Origin: Pelagimonas sp.
Lineage (GTDB): Bacteria; Pseudomonadota; Alphaproteobacteria; Rhodobacterales; Rhodobacteraceae
NCBI GenBank assembly: GCA_025210455.1
Contig: JAOARQ010000050.1
Span: 1-64,000, forward strand
DNA length: 64,000 nucleotides
Direction: 5' to 3'
Made by a program: the position numbers and the translations under genes. Positions 43,469 to 52,606 of this stretch are shown here, one piece after another. Positions within the stretch are counted from its first letter, which is position 1. Each line of letters begins with the position of its first letter. Under the pieces are notes generated by a model. It was not told where the DNA came from and made no database searches. It saw nothing but the letters and a program-made list of their open reading frames with translations.

Positions 43469-44556
43469 CAGTGGTCCCCCAAGGCGTCGCGATAGAGGTT
43501 GTGGAAATGGCGCAGGCCAACTTCGCTCATCGCGCCGCAGCCGTCACCGATCACATATGGGCCGGGCTCAAACGCGCGGCTTTGCATGCCCTTTTGGATT
43601 TTCGACACAACAACCTCATCCTCGGCACCGGTGGTTTCCTTGTGCTTTTTGGCCAGTGCGATCACATCCTCGTCGGCGATGTCACCGGATGAAAACCAGC
43701 GATAGCGATAAATCGTCTTGTTCCAGGCCACGGGTAGAAACTGGCGAATGGTGAAATAGCCGCCCGGATAGCAGCACATCGACACATTCGGGAAAATCCA
43801 ATAGGCACCATAATCGCCCGCGCGCGGGCTGACGGTTATGTCATAGTCGTACTGTTTTTCGTTCTGCGTCTGTGCTTTGCCATCGTGCCAGATCGTTTTG
43901 CCCTTGGGGATGGTTGTGTATCCGTCCATTGCCAGCACCCCATGGGTAAGCGAGCTCGCGTGGACGGTTGGGCAATGGTAGCATTCGTTGTAATTCTCGA
44001 CAGAAAGCTTCCAGTTGCTGTCATGCGCTATCTCGGTCTCGCACACGAACTTTAACCTGGTTGGGTCAGGGTGAAAGCTGAGCATGTTCTGGCGGTATTC
44101 TTCCAGCTCTGGCCCCATCGGGGCGGCATCCTCGTCGAGATTGACGAAGATGAAGCCGCAGAATTCTTCAACCCGGATGGAGCGCAGATTTATCTGGTCA
44201 CAGGTCAACCCGTCGTTTTCCACCGAACCCGGCGCGCGGCGCAGTCTTCCGTTTACCTCGTATGTCCAGGCATGATAGGGGCAGACCAACACCCGCTTAC
44301 CCTTGCCTGTCCCTTCAACCAGCGGATGCCCACGGTGTCGGCAGATGTTATAATAGGCGTTGACCTCGCCTTCGGGGGTGCGAATGACAAAGATATCTTC
44401 GTCAACGATGGTGTAGGTTTTGAAGTCGCCGGGGTTCGCGATTTCCGACACATGGCAAACACATTGTCATGTTCGAAAAAAGACCTGTTCTTTGTCGATC
44501 TCAAAGAATTCGGGCTGGGTGTAATAGCGCGCGGCCAGGGGGGTGTTTGGTGACAT
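43468..44556 (-). pseudogene. Quaternary-amine-type Rieske oxygenase alpha subunit interrupted by an in-frame TGA
   Basis: Reading from the ATG at 44556 (ribosome site GGAGGT) the frame encodes MSPNTPLAARYYTQPEFFEI and continues to FFRT, then meets TGA at 44469-44467 (codon 30). It continues in the same frame as QCVCHVSEIANPGDF to 43468. Relatives have tryptophan at this place (FFRTWQ), so one G-to-A change explains it. The rest is intact: Rieske motifs CRHRGH and CPYHAW, and the iron site ENYNECYHCPTVH. In the latter a glutamate replaces the usual bridging aspartate, as in CntA and GbcA. A GTG at 44451 could restart translation but would lose the N-terminal helix. Either a true nonsense mutation or a sequence error. 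No reductase gene is adjacent. Confidence 0.85.
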
Positions 44557-44692
44557 TCGACCTCCGATTTTGCCAGGGCGACAGGGCCACGGGGCGTTGC
44601 TTGTTCCTGTAGAACAAGAAACTGCCTTGCGGATATCGCTTTGCATAGATTGAAAGTCATTACATCTAGGGTAACTTGAGGTTGGTCTGAAC

Positions 44693-45606
44693 GTGCCGAA
44701 TCACACCGATCAAATTCCGCTTGGGGTCGTGCGCACCTTTGCCATCGCCGCGCGTTTCCAGAATTTCAAACGCGCCGCAGCCGAACTGGGTGTGACCCCA
44801 ACGGCCGTCAGTTCACAGGTCAAGACCTTGGAGGGCTTTCTGGGCTGTGCGCTATTTGAACGTAACGCCCAGTCAGTTACCCTGACCGAAGCGGGGCGTC
44901 AGTTTTCCGAGGCCTGCGATGGTATTTTCAACCGGCTCAACAAGGCGGTGCAGGACACGCGCCGGGTTGCCAGCCGCGCTTCGATCACCGTGGGGGCGGG
45001 GCGTTGATAGGCTCGCAATGGTTGTCCAAACGGCTGTTTAGCTTTTGGCAGCGTTTTCCGGAAACCGGGTTGCATTTGCAATATTCTCTGGGTGGGGTTG
45101 AGTTTTCAGACGGGCAGACTGACTTGATGCTCGCCTGGGGTGATGGGCGTTGGCCGGGGCTGATGTCTGAATCTTTATTGCAATTCGAAACCTCACCGAT
45201 CCTCAGCCCAACCCTGTTGGGTGACCAGGGTCGTCCAGAGCAACCCAGCGATTTGCTGACCCTGCCACTGTTGCATTGGAAGGATCAGTTTGACTGGCTT
45301 GAATGGTTCGCAGCGAAGGGTGTGGAAACCGGGGGGCGCCTTCCGGGTGTGGTAATCGATGATTCCAGCGTGCTTCTGCGCGCTGTGCTTTCCGGTCAGG
45401 GAGTATCGCTCGGGCTGTTGCCGCTTATCCAAAGCGAACTTCAGTCCGGCCAGTTAATTCGCCCGTTCACCGAGACGTTTACTCCGTCACGCTCTTACCA
45501 TTTGATTTACCCGCCAGGGGCCATGCAGCAACCGCAGCTAAGGGCCTTCCGGGAATGGATCCTCGAAGAGGCCGGTTCGACCCGCAGCTTGCCAATGGGT
45601 GATTAA
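44693..45606 (+). pseudogene. LysR-family regulator (GcvA-like) split by a one-base frameshift
   Basis: The first part (44693-45007) encodes a full LysR helix-turn-helix (FQNFKRAAAELGVTPTAVSS) and ends in VGAGR followed by TGA. The second part, in another frame from 45004, encodes the complete effector domain starting IGSQWLSKRLFSFWQRFP and ending at 45606. Adding one C in GGGGCGTTG near 45002 would join them as VGAGPLIGSQWL, which is what GcvA-like relatives have. The gene is divergent from the interrupted Rieske gene and was presumably its regulator. The break lies in a G-rich run, so a sequencing error must be excluded. Confidence 0.85.
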
Positions 45607-45978
45607 GAAAATGATATGGGGCAGCCAGCCTACTTGGTTGCGATGAATACGGATGTCTTTCAGGCTTGGCAAATCTGTCGGTATCTACACCGGGGGGCCC
45701 GAACCCGCAGATCGTGCAGAGACTATTTGATGATGCCAACATTTGTGTAGCACGCCACAGGAGCGACATGATCATGCCGCAAAAATACTAGCAGACAACT
45801 TGCTATCGTGTAGTAATGCCTTTGCGGGCTCGCGATGGCGTCGCCAGCACGATGTGCTCGCCCGTATTCACCATCCTGAACGCCGGGATCTTGCTTTGTC
45901 GCTTTGCGGTGAGGGAAGGTGCTCGCGGTTCTGACAGCACTCCTTGCCGACTTGGTCGACCTAAACAGGAGTGAGCCG
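45607..45978. other. 372-base non-coding stretch upstream of creatinase
   Basis: No supported gene. The region directly before creatinase contains CTCGCGATGGCGTCGCCAGCACG and other GC-rich short repeats, and AGGAG six bases before the creatinase ATG. An upstream in-frame start at 45919 would extend creatinase by 20 residues that do not resemble the family. Confidence 0.4.
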
Positions 45979-47211
45979 ATGGCCGAAATATCCGAATTTG
46001 GCGTTGCTGGTCAGCGCCCGAACTTTTACCGTTTTCATCAAGGCGAAAAGACACTGCCTTTTTCAGACGCAGAGTATGAGGCACGGCTGTCCAAGCTGCG
46101 TTCTGCCATGGCAGAGAGGGGCATTGATGCCTGCGTGCTGACTTCGATGCACAACGTCGCCTACTATTCGGGTTTCTTGTACTGTGCGTTTGGCAGGCCC
46201 TATGCGCAGGTTGTCACCGCGACTGAAACCGTCACCTTCAGCGCGGGTATTGATGCCGCCCAACCGTGGCGCCGGGGCTATGGTGACAATATCACCTACA
46301 CAGACTGGCAGCGGAACAACTACTGGCGCGCGATCCAACATGTGATGGGACAGGGCAAAGTCATTGGTTTTGAAGGCGATCACATCTCCTTTACTCAATT
46401 GGGGCTGCTGGATGAGTTCCTGAAACCCTCTGCCAAGCAGGATATCGCCCCGACGACAATGCGTCTGCGCATGCACAAATCCGCCGCCGAGATCGAATTG
46501 ATCCGGGCCGGGGCCGCGACGGCTGACGTCGGTGGTTATGCGATCAAGGATGCCATCAAGGCCGGTGCGCGCGAAATCGACGTCGCCATGGCGGGCCGCG
46601 ATGCAATGGAACTGGAGATATCCAGACGTTTCCCGGACTCTGAAATTCGCGACACCTGGGTGTGGTTCCAATCCGGTATCAACACCGATGGCGCGCATAA
46701 TCCGGTGACCTGTCGAAAGCTACAGCGCGGAGACATTCTCAGCCTCAACACCTTCCCAATGATTTCCGGCTATTACACGGCGCTCGAACGCACGCTGTTT
46801 GTCGAGGAAGTTGATGACGCCAGCCTGAAGGTCTGGCAGGCGAATGTTGCTGCCCATGAATACGGAATGAGCCTTCTGAAGCCGGGTGTGTCCTGCGCCG
46901 AGGTCACAGGCAAGATCAACACGTTCTTTGCCGAGCGGGATCTGCTGCAGTACAGAACCTTCGGATATGGCCATTCCTTCGGGGTGCTGAGCCACTACTA
47001 CGGTAGGGAAGCCGGGCTTGAACTGCGCGAAGATATCGACACGGTGCTGGAACCGGGCATGGTGATCTCGATGGAGCCAATGCTCACCATTCCCGAGGGG
47101 CAGCCCGGCGCTGGCGGCTATCGCGAGCACGATATTCTGGTGATCACCGAAGAGGGTAATGAAAATATCACCGGCTATCCTTATGGGCCGGATTTCAACG
47201 TCGTCGGCTAA
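45979..47211 (+). CDS. Creatinase (creatine amidinohydrolase)
   Basis: Hydrolyses creatine to sarcosine and urea; a cytoplasmic homodimer of the pita-bread (M24) fold that does not need metal. The 410 residues from the ATG at 45979 match the known Pseudomonas enzyme along their length: NVAYYSGFLYCAFGRPYA, QPWRR...YTDWQRNNYW, WFQSGINTDGAHNP (with catalytic histidine at H240), GDILSLNTFPMISGYYTALERTLF and YRTFGYGHSFGVLSHYYGREAGLELREDIDTVLEPGM (the last in two parts). Sarcosine would be a substrate for FAD-GcvT or sarcosine oxidase enzymes. It is followed by a strong hairpin and converges with a GbdR-like regulator gene. Confidence 0.93.
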   Translation: MAEISEFGVAGQRPNFYRFHQGEKTLPFSDAEYEARLSKLRSAMAERGIDACVLTSMHNVAYYSGFLYCAFGRPYAQVVTATETVTFSAGIDAAQPWRRGYGDNITYTDWQRNNYWRAIQHVMGQGKVIGFEGDHISFTQLGLLDEFLKPSAKQDIAPTTMRLRMHKSAAEIELIRAGAATADVGGYAIKDAIKAGAREIDVAMAGRDAMELEISRRFPDSEIRDTWVWFQSGINTDGAHNPVTCRKLQRGDILSLNTFPMISGYYTALERTLFVEEVDDASLKVWQANVAAHEYGMSLLKPGVSCAEVTGKINTFFAERDLLQYRTFGYGHSFGVLSHYYGREAGLELREDIDTVLEPGMVISMEPMLTIPEGQPGAGGYREHDILVITEEGNENITGYPYGPDFNVVG

Positions 47212-47221
47212 TCAAAACGAA

Positions 47222-47255
47222 AGTGTAACGAGCAGCACAGGTTGCTCGTTGCACT
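47222..47255 (+). terminator. Hairpin after creatinase
   Basis: AGTGTAACGAGCA (47222-47234) pairs with TGCTCGTTGCACT (47243-47255) in a 13-bp stem with one G-U pair and an eight-base loop, 10 bases past the stop codon. No T-run follows. Confidence 0.55.
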
Positions 47256-47384
47256 CTGGGATCCGGTCCTGCCCTGTGGTGTGTCACTTTGAACAGCGCT
47301 GTTGCAATGCAGGCCTATCCACACCAGAACCGCGCAATGCGTATTCCTGACAAAAGGTTTTCTGCGGGCCTTGCGGCCTGCAGC

Positions 47385-48431
47385 TCAGGTATCTTCGATG
47401 GCCTTGATGCGACCACGATGACCATGAGGTGTTTCGCCGTATCGATCTTTGTAGTGGCGTGTCAGTAAGTTAGGTGAACTGAACCCTGAGGCCAACGCAA
47501 TTTCCATCACGCTGAGGTTCGTCTCTGACAGTAACGTCCGGGCGCGTTCCAATCTGATGTTGCGATATGTCTGCGCCGGGGCCTCGTTCAGCAGCTGCCT
47601 GAACTGACGTTCAATTTGACGACGTGATATCCCAGCGCCTGTGGCAAGCTCGTCGAGAGAGAGCGGTTCCTCGATGTTGTCGTACATTGCCCTCAGAACA
47701 GCCAGAATACGTGGGTTTCGCGAACTGATCGCCTTGGCGATAGATGAGCGTTGTTCACTGCGGGTCCCGACATCGGGGCCGTTCAAACACATATCAGAGA
47801 CCGCGATAGCGAAGTCTTCACCAAAGTCCCGAGAAATGATCGATATCATCATTTCAGTTGCGGCAACGCCACCACCGCAGGTCAGCAGGTCACCGTCTCT
47901 TTCGAACCTTTGCGCTGATGGCACCAGATCTGGAAAAGCCTCGACAAAACCGGGCTGATTTTCCCAGTGTAGTGTAAATCTCTTGCCTGTCAGCAAGCCT
48001 GTCCGGGCCAGAGTCGCGGCGCCGGTACAGATGCCGCCCAGCTTGCCACCAAATCGGGTGTGTCGGCGTATGCCATTTACAACGTCGTCTGACGCTGCCT
48101 GATGTCCGTTGTTGCCTGAACACACAAAGAGGTAGGTATCGGGTTTCAGCTCGTTCAAGGCCAAATGCACATCGACATCAATGCCAGACGATGATGACAC
48201 GGCCTTGCCGTCCTCTGAAACAACGAGCCAGCCATATAGCGGCTTTTGTGCGAGCTGGTTGGCTATACGCAACGTATCCAAAGCGGCGCTGAATGCGAGC
48301 AGGGTGAATTTCGGCAAGAGAAGGAACCCGAACCAACGGGTTTCCTGAGTCTGTGAGACCGGGTAAGTGAATGCCCCGGCCGGCACGAGATCCGGTCTGT
48401 TGACACTTTGGTATTCTACTGTTGCATCCAT
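47385..48431 (-). CDS. GlxA/GbdR-like AraC-family transcriptional regulator
   Basis: 348 residues. The N-terminal DJ-1/PfpI-like domain (about 30-215) has GGKLGGICTGAATLARTGLLTGKRFTLHW with the typical nucleophile-elbow cysteine. The C-terminal AraC domain (about 235-340) has two helix-turn-helices, including LDELATGAGISRRQIERQFRQLL and IALASGFSSPNLLTRHYKDRYG. This architecture is shared by GbdR, CdhR and SouR, which sense glycine betaine/dimethylglycine, carnitine breakdown and sarcosine. Its place beside creatinase and the demethylation genes makes a methylated glycine or related amine a probable inducer. Confidence 0.9.
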   Translation of the reverse strand: MDATVEYQSVNRPDLVPAGAFTYPVSQTQETRWFGFLLLPKFTLLAFSAALDTLRIANQLAQKPLYGWLVVSEDGKAVSSSSGIDVDVHLALNELKPDTYLFVCSGNNGHQAASDDVVNGIRRHTRFGGKLGGICTGAATLARTGLLTGKRFTLHWENQPGFVEAFPDLVPSAQRFERDGDLLTCGGGVAATEMMISIISRDFGEDFAIAVSDMCLNGPDVGTRSEQRSSIAKAISSRNPRILAVLRAMYDNIEEPLSLDELATGAGISRRQIERQFRQLLNEAPAQTYRNIRLERARTLLSETNLSVMEIALASGFSSPNLLTRHYKDRYGETPHGHRGRIKAIEDT

Positions 48432-49158
48432 CGGTTCGCCTGCTTCGATTTTATAGGGGATCTGCTGGATTATCAGCGGTTTTGCGTCTTCCGATCCCCA
48501 AAAGTCTTGCCTGGAATGGGTGTCGAAAGCGCGCAGCAGTTTTGCGATGTCTTCGGCCCAAAGTGCAGGCTTGTCCTCGATATACCTTTGTTGTTGATCC
48601 TCGCTGAGAAGTGACCCGGTATTCCCACCAAGAACTGGTATGCTTTGTTTATGTCTCAGCGGCTATGTTGTGGTCAATGTTGGCGTTTTCTTTCACGTCT
48701 GAGTGCAGGTGCCGCGCTGGGGCCAACGGTACCGCAATTCATCTTTTGCGTAAGTGGCACGCCCAGGAATGGCCGGTCTGTCTGATGCAGCTGGCGATAT
48801 GGCGACCAAAGCGAATGACCCATTGAATGAACATCTCGCGGCTGACTGGCGCCGGTTTCCGCGAGGGGGCCCGAGACTTTCGCACAGCTCAGCGCGCCAC
48901 TTGTGCGAAGCATTCTGACGATGGGCTTTCATGGCTATGTTGGCTGAGTATGATTCACAACAATCGGCAAATTTTTCCAATTATTTTCAGCGCAAAGTAT
49001 GCAGTATTGCGACACGCCTCCTCTAAGGGCAGTTGGTGTTACTAGCTTTTAGCTGAAGTTTACCGCTTTGTTCGGGCAACAGAGAAGAGATTTCTCTGCA
49101 CGGCATAGCTGTGGCCAAGCGCTTTTGGGAGGTCAATGGGTTAGAGGAGGAAACCATA
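48432..49158. other. 727-base non-coding stretch between the AraC regulator and the ABC transporter
   Basis: I see no credible gene, RNA or insertion-sequence end here. The middle part (about 48690-48920) is GC-rich and could be degraded coding sequence or an intergenic repeat, but neither strand gives a recognisable protein. The last 120 bases before the binding-protein gene become AT-richer and probably hold its promoter. The ribosome site AGGAGG lies at 49145-49150. Confidence 0.4.
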
Positions 49159-50727
49159 ATGACACCCCAAAAATCCGCTATGGCCAATGGCCTCAGCCGG
49201 CGCACTCTTTTGACGGGAGGCGCGGCCTTAGGGGCTGCAGCGCTGATCGGACTGCCCAACCAAGTACGAGCGCAAGTGCCGCAAAGGGGCGGTATGCTGC
49301 GTGTCGCCGTGGCCCAGGGGGGGACAAGCGATACGTTGGATCCAGCGACGTTCTCTGGTTCGCAGCAGATTTTTCTGGGATGGACCCTGCGCAACAATCT
49401 CACCGAGATCGGGTCGGACGGCAAGCTTAAGCCTGAGCTTGCGGAAAGCTGGTCATCCGATGACGCGCAAACTTGGGTTTTCAACCTGCGTAAAGGTGTA
49501 GAGTTCCACAACGGGAAATCCCTGACCGCAGAGGATGTGATTGCATCACTTAACCTGCACCGGGGCGAGGCGTCAAAGTCAGGCGCCAAGGCCCTTTTGG
49601 CGAGCGTAGAGAACATCACCTCTGAGGGGGATCACATCGTCAAAGTGATTTTGAACGGCAAGAATGCAGACTTCCCCTTCATTCTCTCTGACTACCACTT
49701 CAACATCTGCCCCGTGAACCCGGATGGGACAGTGGATGTATCGGGCGTTGGAACTGGTGGGTACATTCTTGAAGAGTTCAATCCCGGGGTTCGCACCCGT
49801 GTGCGCCGCAACCCGAATTATTGGAAAGAAAACGCCGCGCATTTCGAAGAAGGTGAAATCCTTCTGATCAATGATCCGACAGCAGCCACCAATGCGCTTG
49901 TCACCGGCGAAGTGCATGCGATTGAAAGTTCTGAGTACAAAACATTGTCGCTGCTTGGGCGCCGCACAAACATTCAGGTTGAATCCGTGCCAGGCGGGTT
50001 CCACGGCACCTTTGCCATGAACTCTGCCTCAGCTCCGTTTGACAACAACGATCTGCGTCTCGCGATGAAGTACGCCATCGATCGTCAGGCCATTGTCAAT
50101 ACGGTTCTCAAAGGACATGGCGTAGTTGCCAATGACCATCCGGTCTCGCCCTCGATGCCTTACTTTGATCCAAGCGTTGAACAACGCGCCTATGACCCGG
50201 ACAAAGCCAGGTTCCATCTGAAAAAAGCAGGGTACGACAGTCTCACCATGGGGCTCAGCGTCTCTGACGGTCTTTATGCTGGCGCGGTCGATGCGGTGAC
50301 CCTGTACCGTGAACATGCGGCTCCGACCGGGCTCGACATTCAGGTGGTACGTGAGCCGGGTGATGGCTACTGGTCCGATGTCTGGATGAAAAAGCCCCTC
50401 TTTGCCAGTTCATGGGGGCCGCGTCCGGTGCCGGATATGATCCTGACCACTGCCTATGCATCTACTGCGGACTGGAACGAAGGGGCCTTTAGCAACGCCC
50501 GCTTTGACGAACTGCTGCTGGCCGCACGCGGAGAGCTGGACGAAGCCAAACGTGGCGAGATGTACGGCGAGATGCAGCGCATTCTCTCGGACGAAGGGGG
50601 GTCGGTCATTCCGTTCTTCCGCAGCTATGTCTATGGCCGCAGCACATCGATCGCGCATTCTGGTGAATTGGGCAGTGACTGGCCGCTGGATGGGCACCGC
50701 GCCATGGAGCGCTGGTGGACCGCGTGA
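49159..50727 (+). CDS. ABC transporter substrate-binding protein, dipeptide/oligopeptide type (SBP_bac_5), Tat-exported
   Basis: 522 residues from the ATG at 49159 with AGGAGG upstream. The N-terminus LSRRTLLTGGAALGAAALIGLP is a twin-arginine signal, cleaved after VRAQ near residue 39. The mature protein has the family-5 pattern: TLDPATFSG, WVFNLRKGVEFHNGKSLTAEDV (about 113-134), a GTGGYILEEFNPGVRTRVRRNPNYWK segment and LRLAMKYAIDRQAIV. Members bind peptides, opines, nickel or other cationic compounds. In this operon it precedes MttB and FAD-GcvT genes, so the ligand may be a quaternary or methylated amine compound. A hairpin after it may boost its expression over the permeases. Confidence 0.93.
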   Translation: MTPQKSAMANGLSRRTLLTGGAALGAAALIGLPNQVRAQVPQRGGMLRVAVAQGGTSDTLDPATFSGSQQIFLGWTLRNNLTEIGSDGKLKPELAESWSSDDAQTWVFNLRKGVEFHNGKSLTAEDVIASLNLHRGEASKSGAKALLASVENITSEGDHIVKVILNGKNADFPFILSDYHFNICPVNPDGTVDVSGVGTGGYILEEFNPGVRTRVRRNPNYWKENAAHFEEGEILLINDPTAATNALVTGEVHAIESSEYKTLSLLGRRTNIQVESVPGGFHGTFAMNSASAPFDNNDLRLAMKYAIDRQAIVNTVLKGHGVVANDHPVSPSMPYFDPSVEQRAYDPDKARFHLKKAGYDSLTMGLSVSDGLYAGAVDAVTLYREHAAPTGLDIQVVREPGDGYWSDVWMKKPLFASSWGPRPVPDMILTTAYASTADWNEGAFSNARFDELLLAARGELDEAKRGEMYGEMQRILSDEGGSVIPFFRSYVYGRSTSIAHSGELGSDWPLDGHRAMERWWTA

Positions 50728-50748
50728 TTGCGTCACACTTTTGAAACT

Positions 50749-50783
50749 GGCCTTGCCCGTGTGACCCGCGGGCGGGGCCTTTT
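50749..50783 (+). terminator. Attenuator hairpin between binding protein and permease genes
   Basis: GGCCTTGCCCG (50749-50759) and CGGGCGGGGCC (50769-50779) form an 11-bp stem including two G-U pairs, followed by TTTT (50780-50783). It lies in the 98-base gap of the operon. Partial termination here would give more binding protein than membrane components, as is common in ABC operons. Confidence 0.6.
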
Positions 50784-50825
50784 GAACACCTATGCCTGCC
50801 ACAGCAGGCAACACGGAGGACGCAG

Positions 50826-51782
50826 ATGTATGCGGTTCTGAAAATGTTGATCCAAAGGGTGGCGTTGGGTTTCTTGACGCTACTGGTGGTTTCGGCCCTC
50901 GTTTTTATCTCGGTAGAATTCTTGCCCGGCGATGTGGCCGAACAGATTTTGGGACAGTCTGCAACGCCCGAAACCCTGGCGGCGCTCCGCGAACAATTGG
51001 GGTTAAACACCCCACCAGTGCAACGTTACTTTGAATGGCTTGGCGGGATCTTCCAAGGTGACTTTGGTCGCTCTGTCATCAGTCAGCGCCCCATCACCGA
51101 ACTGCTTGCTCAGCGTTTGGGCAATACACTGTCTCTGGCCCTGCTTGCGACATTGATCTCTGTTCCGCTCGCCGTGGGTCTGGGCATTCTTGCAGCTCTC
51201 AAACGCAACACATGGGTTGATCGCACTATCAACGTCGGAACGCTGACCGCGATCTCCTTTCCTGAATATTTTGTGGCGTATGGGTTGATCCTGATCTTCT
51301 CGGTCAAGCTGGGCTGGTTCCCCTCGATTTCTGTCATCTCGGGATCCGTCTCGTTCGCAGAGCGTATCAATCTGACGCTTTTGCCGGCGCTGACGCTGAC
51401 GATGATTGTGACCGCGCACATGATGCGGATGACCCGCGCATCGATCATCAATCTGCTGGCGCTGCCCTATATTGAAATGGCCCGCCTGAAGGGGGCCACG
51501 CAAAGGCGTGTTGTCATTGTACATGCGCTGCCCAATGCCATCGCCCCCATCGTCAATGTGATCGCTCTGAACATCGCTTACATGATTGCCGGTGTGGTGA
51601 TTGTCGAAGTGGTCTTTGTCTACCCCGGCCTTGGTCAGTTGCTGGTGGACAGCGTGGCCAAGCGTGATGTCACCGTGGTTCAGGCGGCCTGCCTGATCTT
51701 TGCCTCGGCCTTTATCATCTTCAACCTCGCGGCGGATGTGATCTCGATCGTGTCGAATCCGCGCCTGCTGCACAGGAAGTAA
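50826..51782 (+). CDS. ABC transporter permease, DppB type
   Basis: 318 residues with six membrane segments: the first at about 10-32, five more from about residue 100. Typical segments are ALVFISVEFLPGDVAEQILGQ after the first helix and the cytoplasmic EAA loop YIEMARLKGATQRRVVIVHALPNAIAPIVNVIAL (about 217-250) that contacts the ATPase. It forms the inner-membrane channel with the next gene product. A ribosome site GGAGG precedes the ATG. Confidence 0.93.
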   Translation: MYAVLKMLIQRVALGFLTLLVVSALVFISVEFLPGDVAEQILGQSATPETLAALREQLGLNTPPVQRYFEWLGGIFQGDFGRSVISQRPITELLAQRLGNTLSLALLATLISVPLAVGLGILAALKRNTWVDRTINVGTLTAISFPEYFVAYGLILIFSVKLGWFPSISVISGSVSFAERINLTLLPALTLTMIVTAHMMRMTRASIINLLALPYIEMARLKGATQRRVVIVHALPNAIAPIVNVIALNIAYMIAGVVIVEVVFVYPGLGQLLVDSVAKRDVTVVQAACLIFASAFIIFNLAADVISIVSNPRLLHRK

Positions 51783-51784
51783 TC

Positions 51785-52603
51785 ATGTTTCGCCAAATTC
51801 GCAAAATGCCACTGACGGCACTCTTTGGGTTTGCGGTGATCTTCACCTATGCCTTTGTCGCCATCTTCGCACCGGCCATTGCGCCCTATCCTGAAACGGC
51901 CATTGTCGGACCTGAATATATGCCATGGTCCGATGAGTTTACGCTGGGCACGGACAGTCTGGGTCGCGATATGCTGTCACGGTTGATATTTGCAGCCCGC
52001 AACACGCTGGGCATTGCACTGGCCACCACCACCATTGCCTTTACTCTTGGGTGCTCGGCTGCGCTGGTCGCAGCCACTATGCAGGGCTGGGTGGATCAGG
52101 TCATATCCCGCGTGGTGGATGTGATGATGTCGATTCCGACCCTGATCACGTCACTGCTGTTGCTGACGATCTTTGGCACAAGCGTGCTGAACCTTATCCT
52201 GATCATTGCGCTGCTCTACTCTACTGTTGTCTTCCGCATTGCCCGTGCCGTGGCGATGGGGATCGTTGTGATGGACTATGTCGAAGCCGCCCGGATCCGA
52301 GGGGAAGGGATGTTGTGGGTGATGTTCCGCGAAGTCCTGCCCAATGCCGCCACGCCTTTGGTGGCTGAGTTCGGTTTGCGCTTTACGTTTGTATTCCTAA
52401 CCGTATCTGCATTGTCGTTCCTGGGGCTTGGTGTGCAGCCACCGCTTGCGGACTGGGGCGCGATGGTGCGCGAAAACGCGTCACTGATCACCTTTGGCGA
52501 TCTCACACCTCTGCTGCCAGCTGGGGCCATCGCCCTTTTGACGTTGGCGGTGAACTTTATCGTAGACTGGATGCTGCATGTCGCGAGTGGACTAAAGGAC
52601 TGA
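51785..52603 (+). CDS. ABC transporter permease, DppC type
   Basis: 272 residues. It has the short N-terminal membrane segment and loop typical of DppC (FTLGTDSLGRDMLSRLIFAARNTLGIAL, about 51-78) and the EAA loop YVEAARIRGEGMLWVMFREVLPNAATPLVAEFGL (about 164-197). It starts two bases after the DppB-type stop codon and partners with that protein. Confidence 0.93.
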   Translation: MFRQIRKMPLTALFGFAVIFTYAFVAIFAPAIAPYPETAIVGPEYMPWSDEFTLGTDSLGRDMLSRLIFAARNTLGIALATTTIAFTLGCSAALVAATMQGWVDQVISRVVDVMMSIPTLITSLLLLTIFGTSVLNLILIIALLYSTVVFRIARAVAMGIVVMDYVEAARIRGEGMLWVMFREVLPNAATPLVAEFGLRFTFVFLTVSALSFLGLGVQPPLADWGAMVRENASLITFGDLTPLLPAGAIALLTLAVNFIVDWMLHVASGLKD

Positions 52604-52606
52604 GCC

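Noticed and set aside
44467-44469. TGA in the Rieske gene as a selenocysteine or recoded codon
   Set aside because: The family has tryptophan here, no SECIS-like hairpin is evident directly after the codon, and aligned relatives explain it as TGG to TGA.
44693-45606. Two separate small genes, a short HTH protein and an effector-only protein
   Set aside because: A single added base restores one standard LysR protein with the family-typical junction, which is simpler.
48611-48980. Small open frames of 70-95 codons in the long gap before the ABC transporter
   Set aside because: Overlapping frames on both strands, no family features and no convincing starts.
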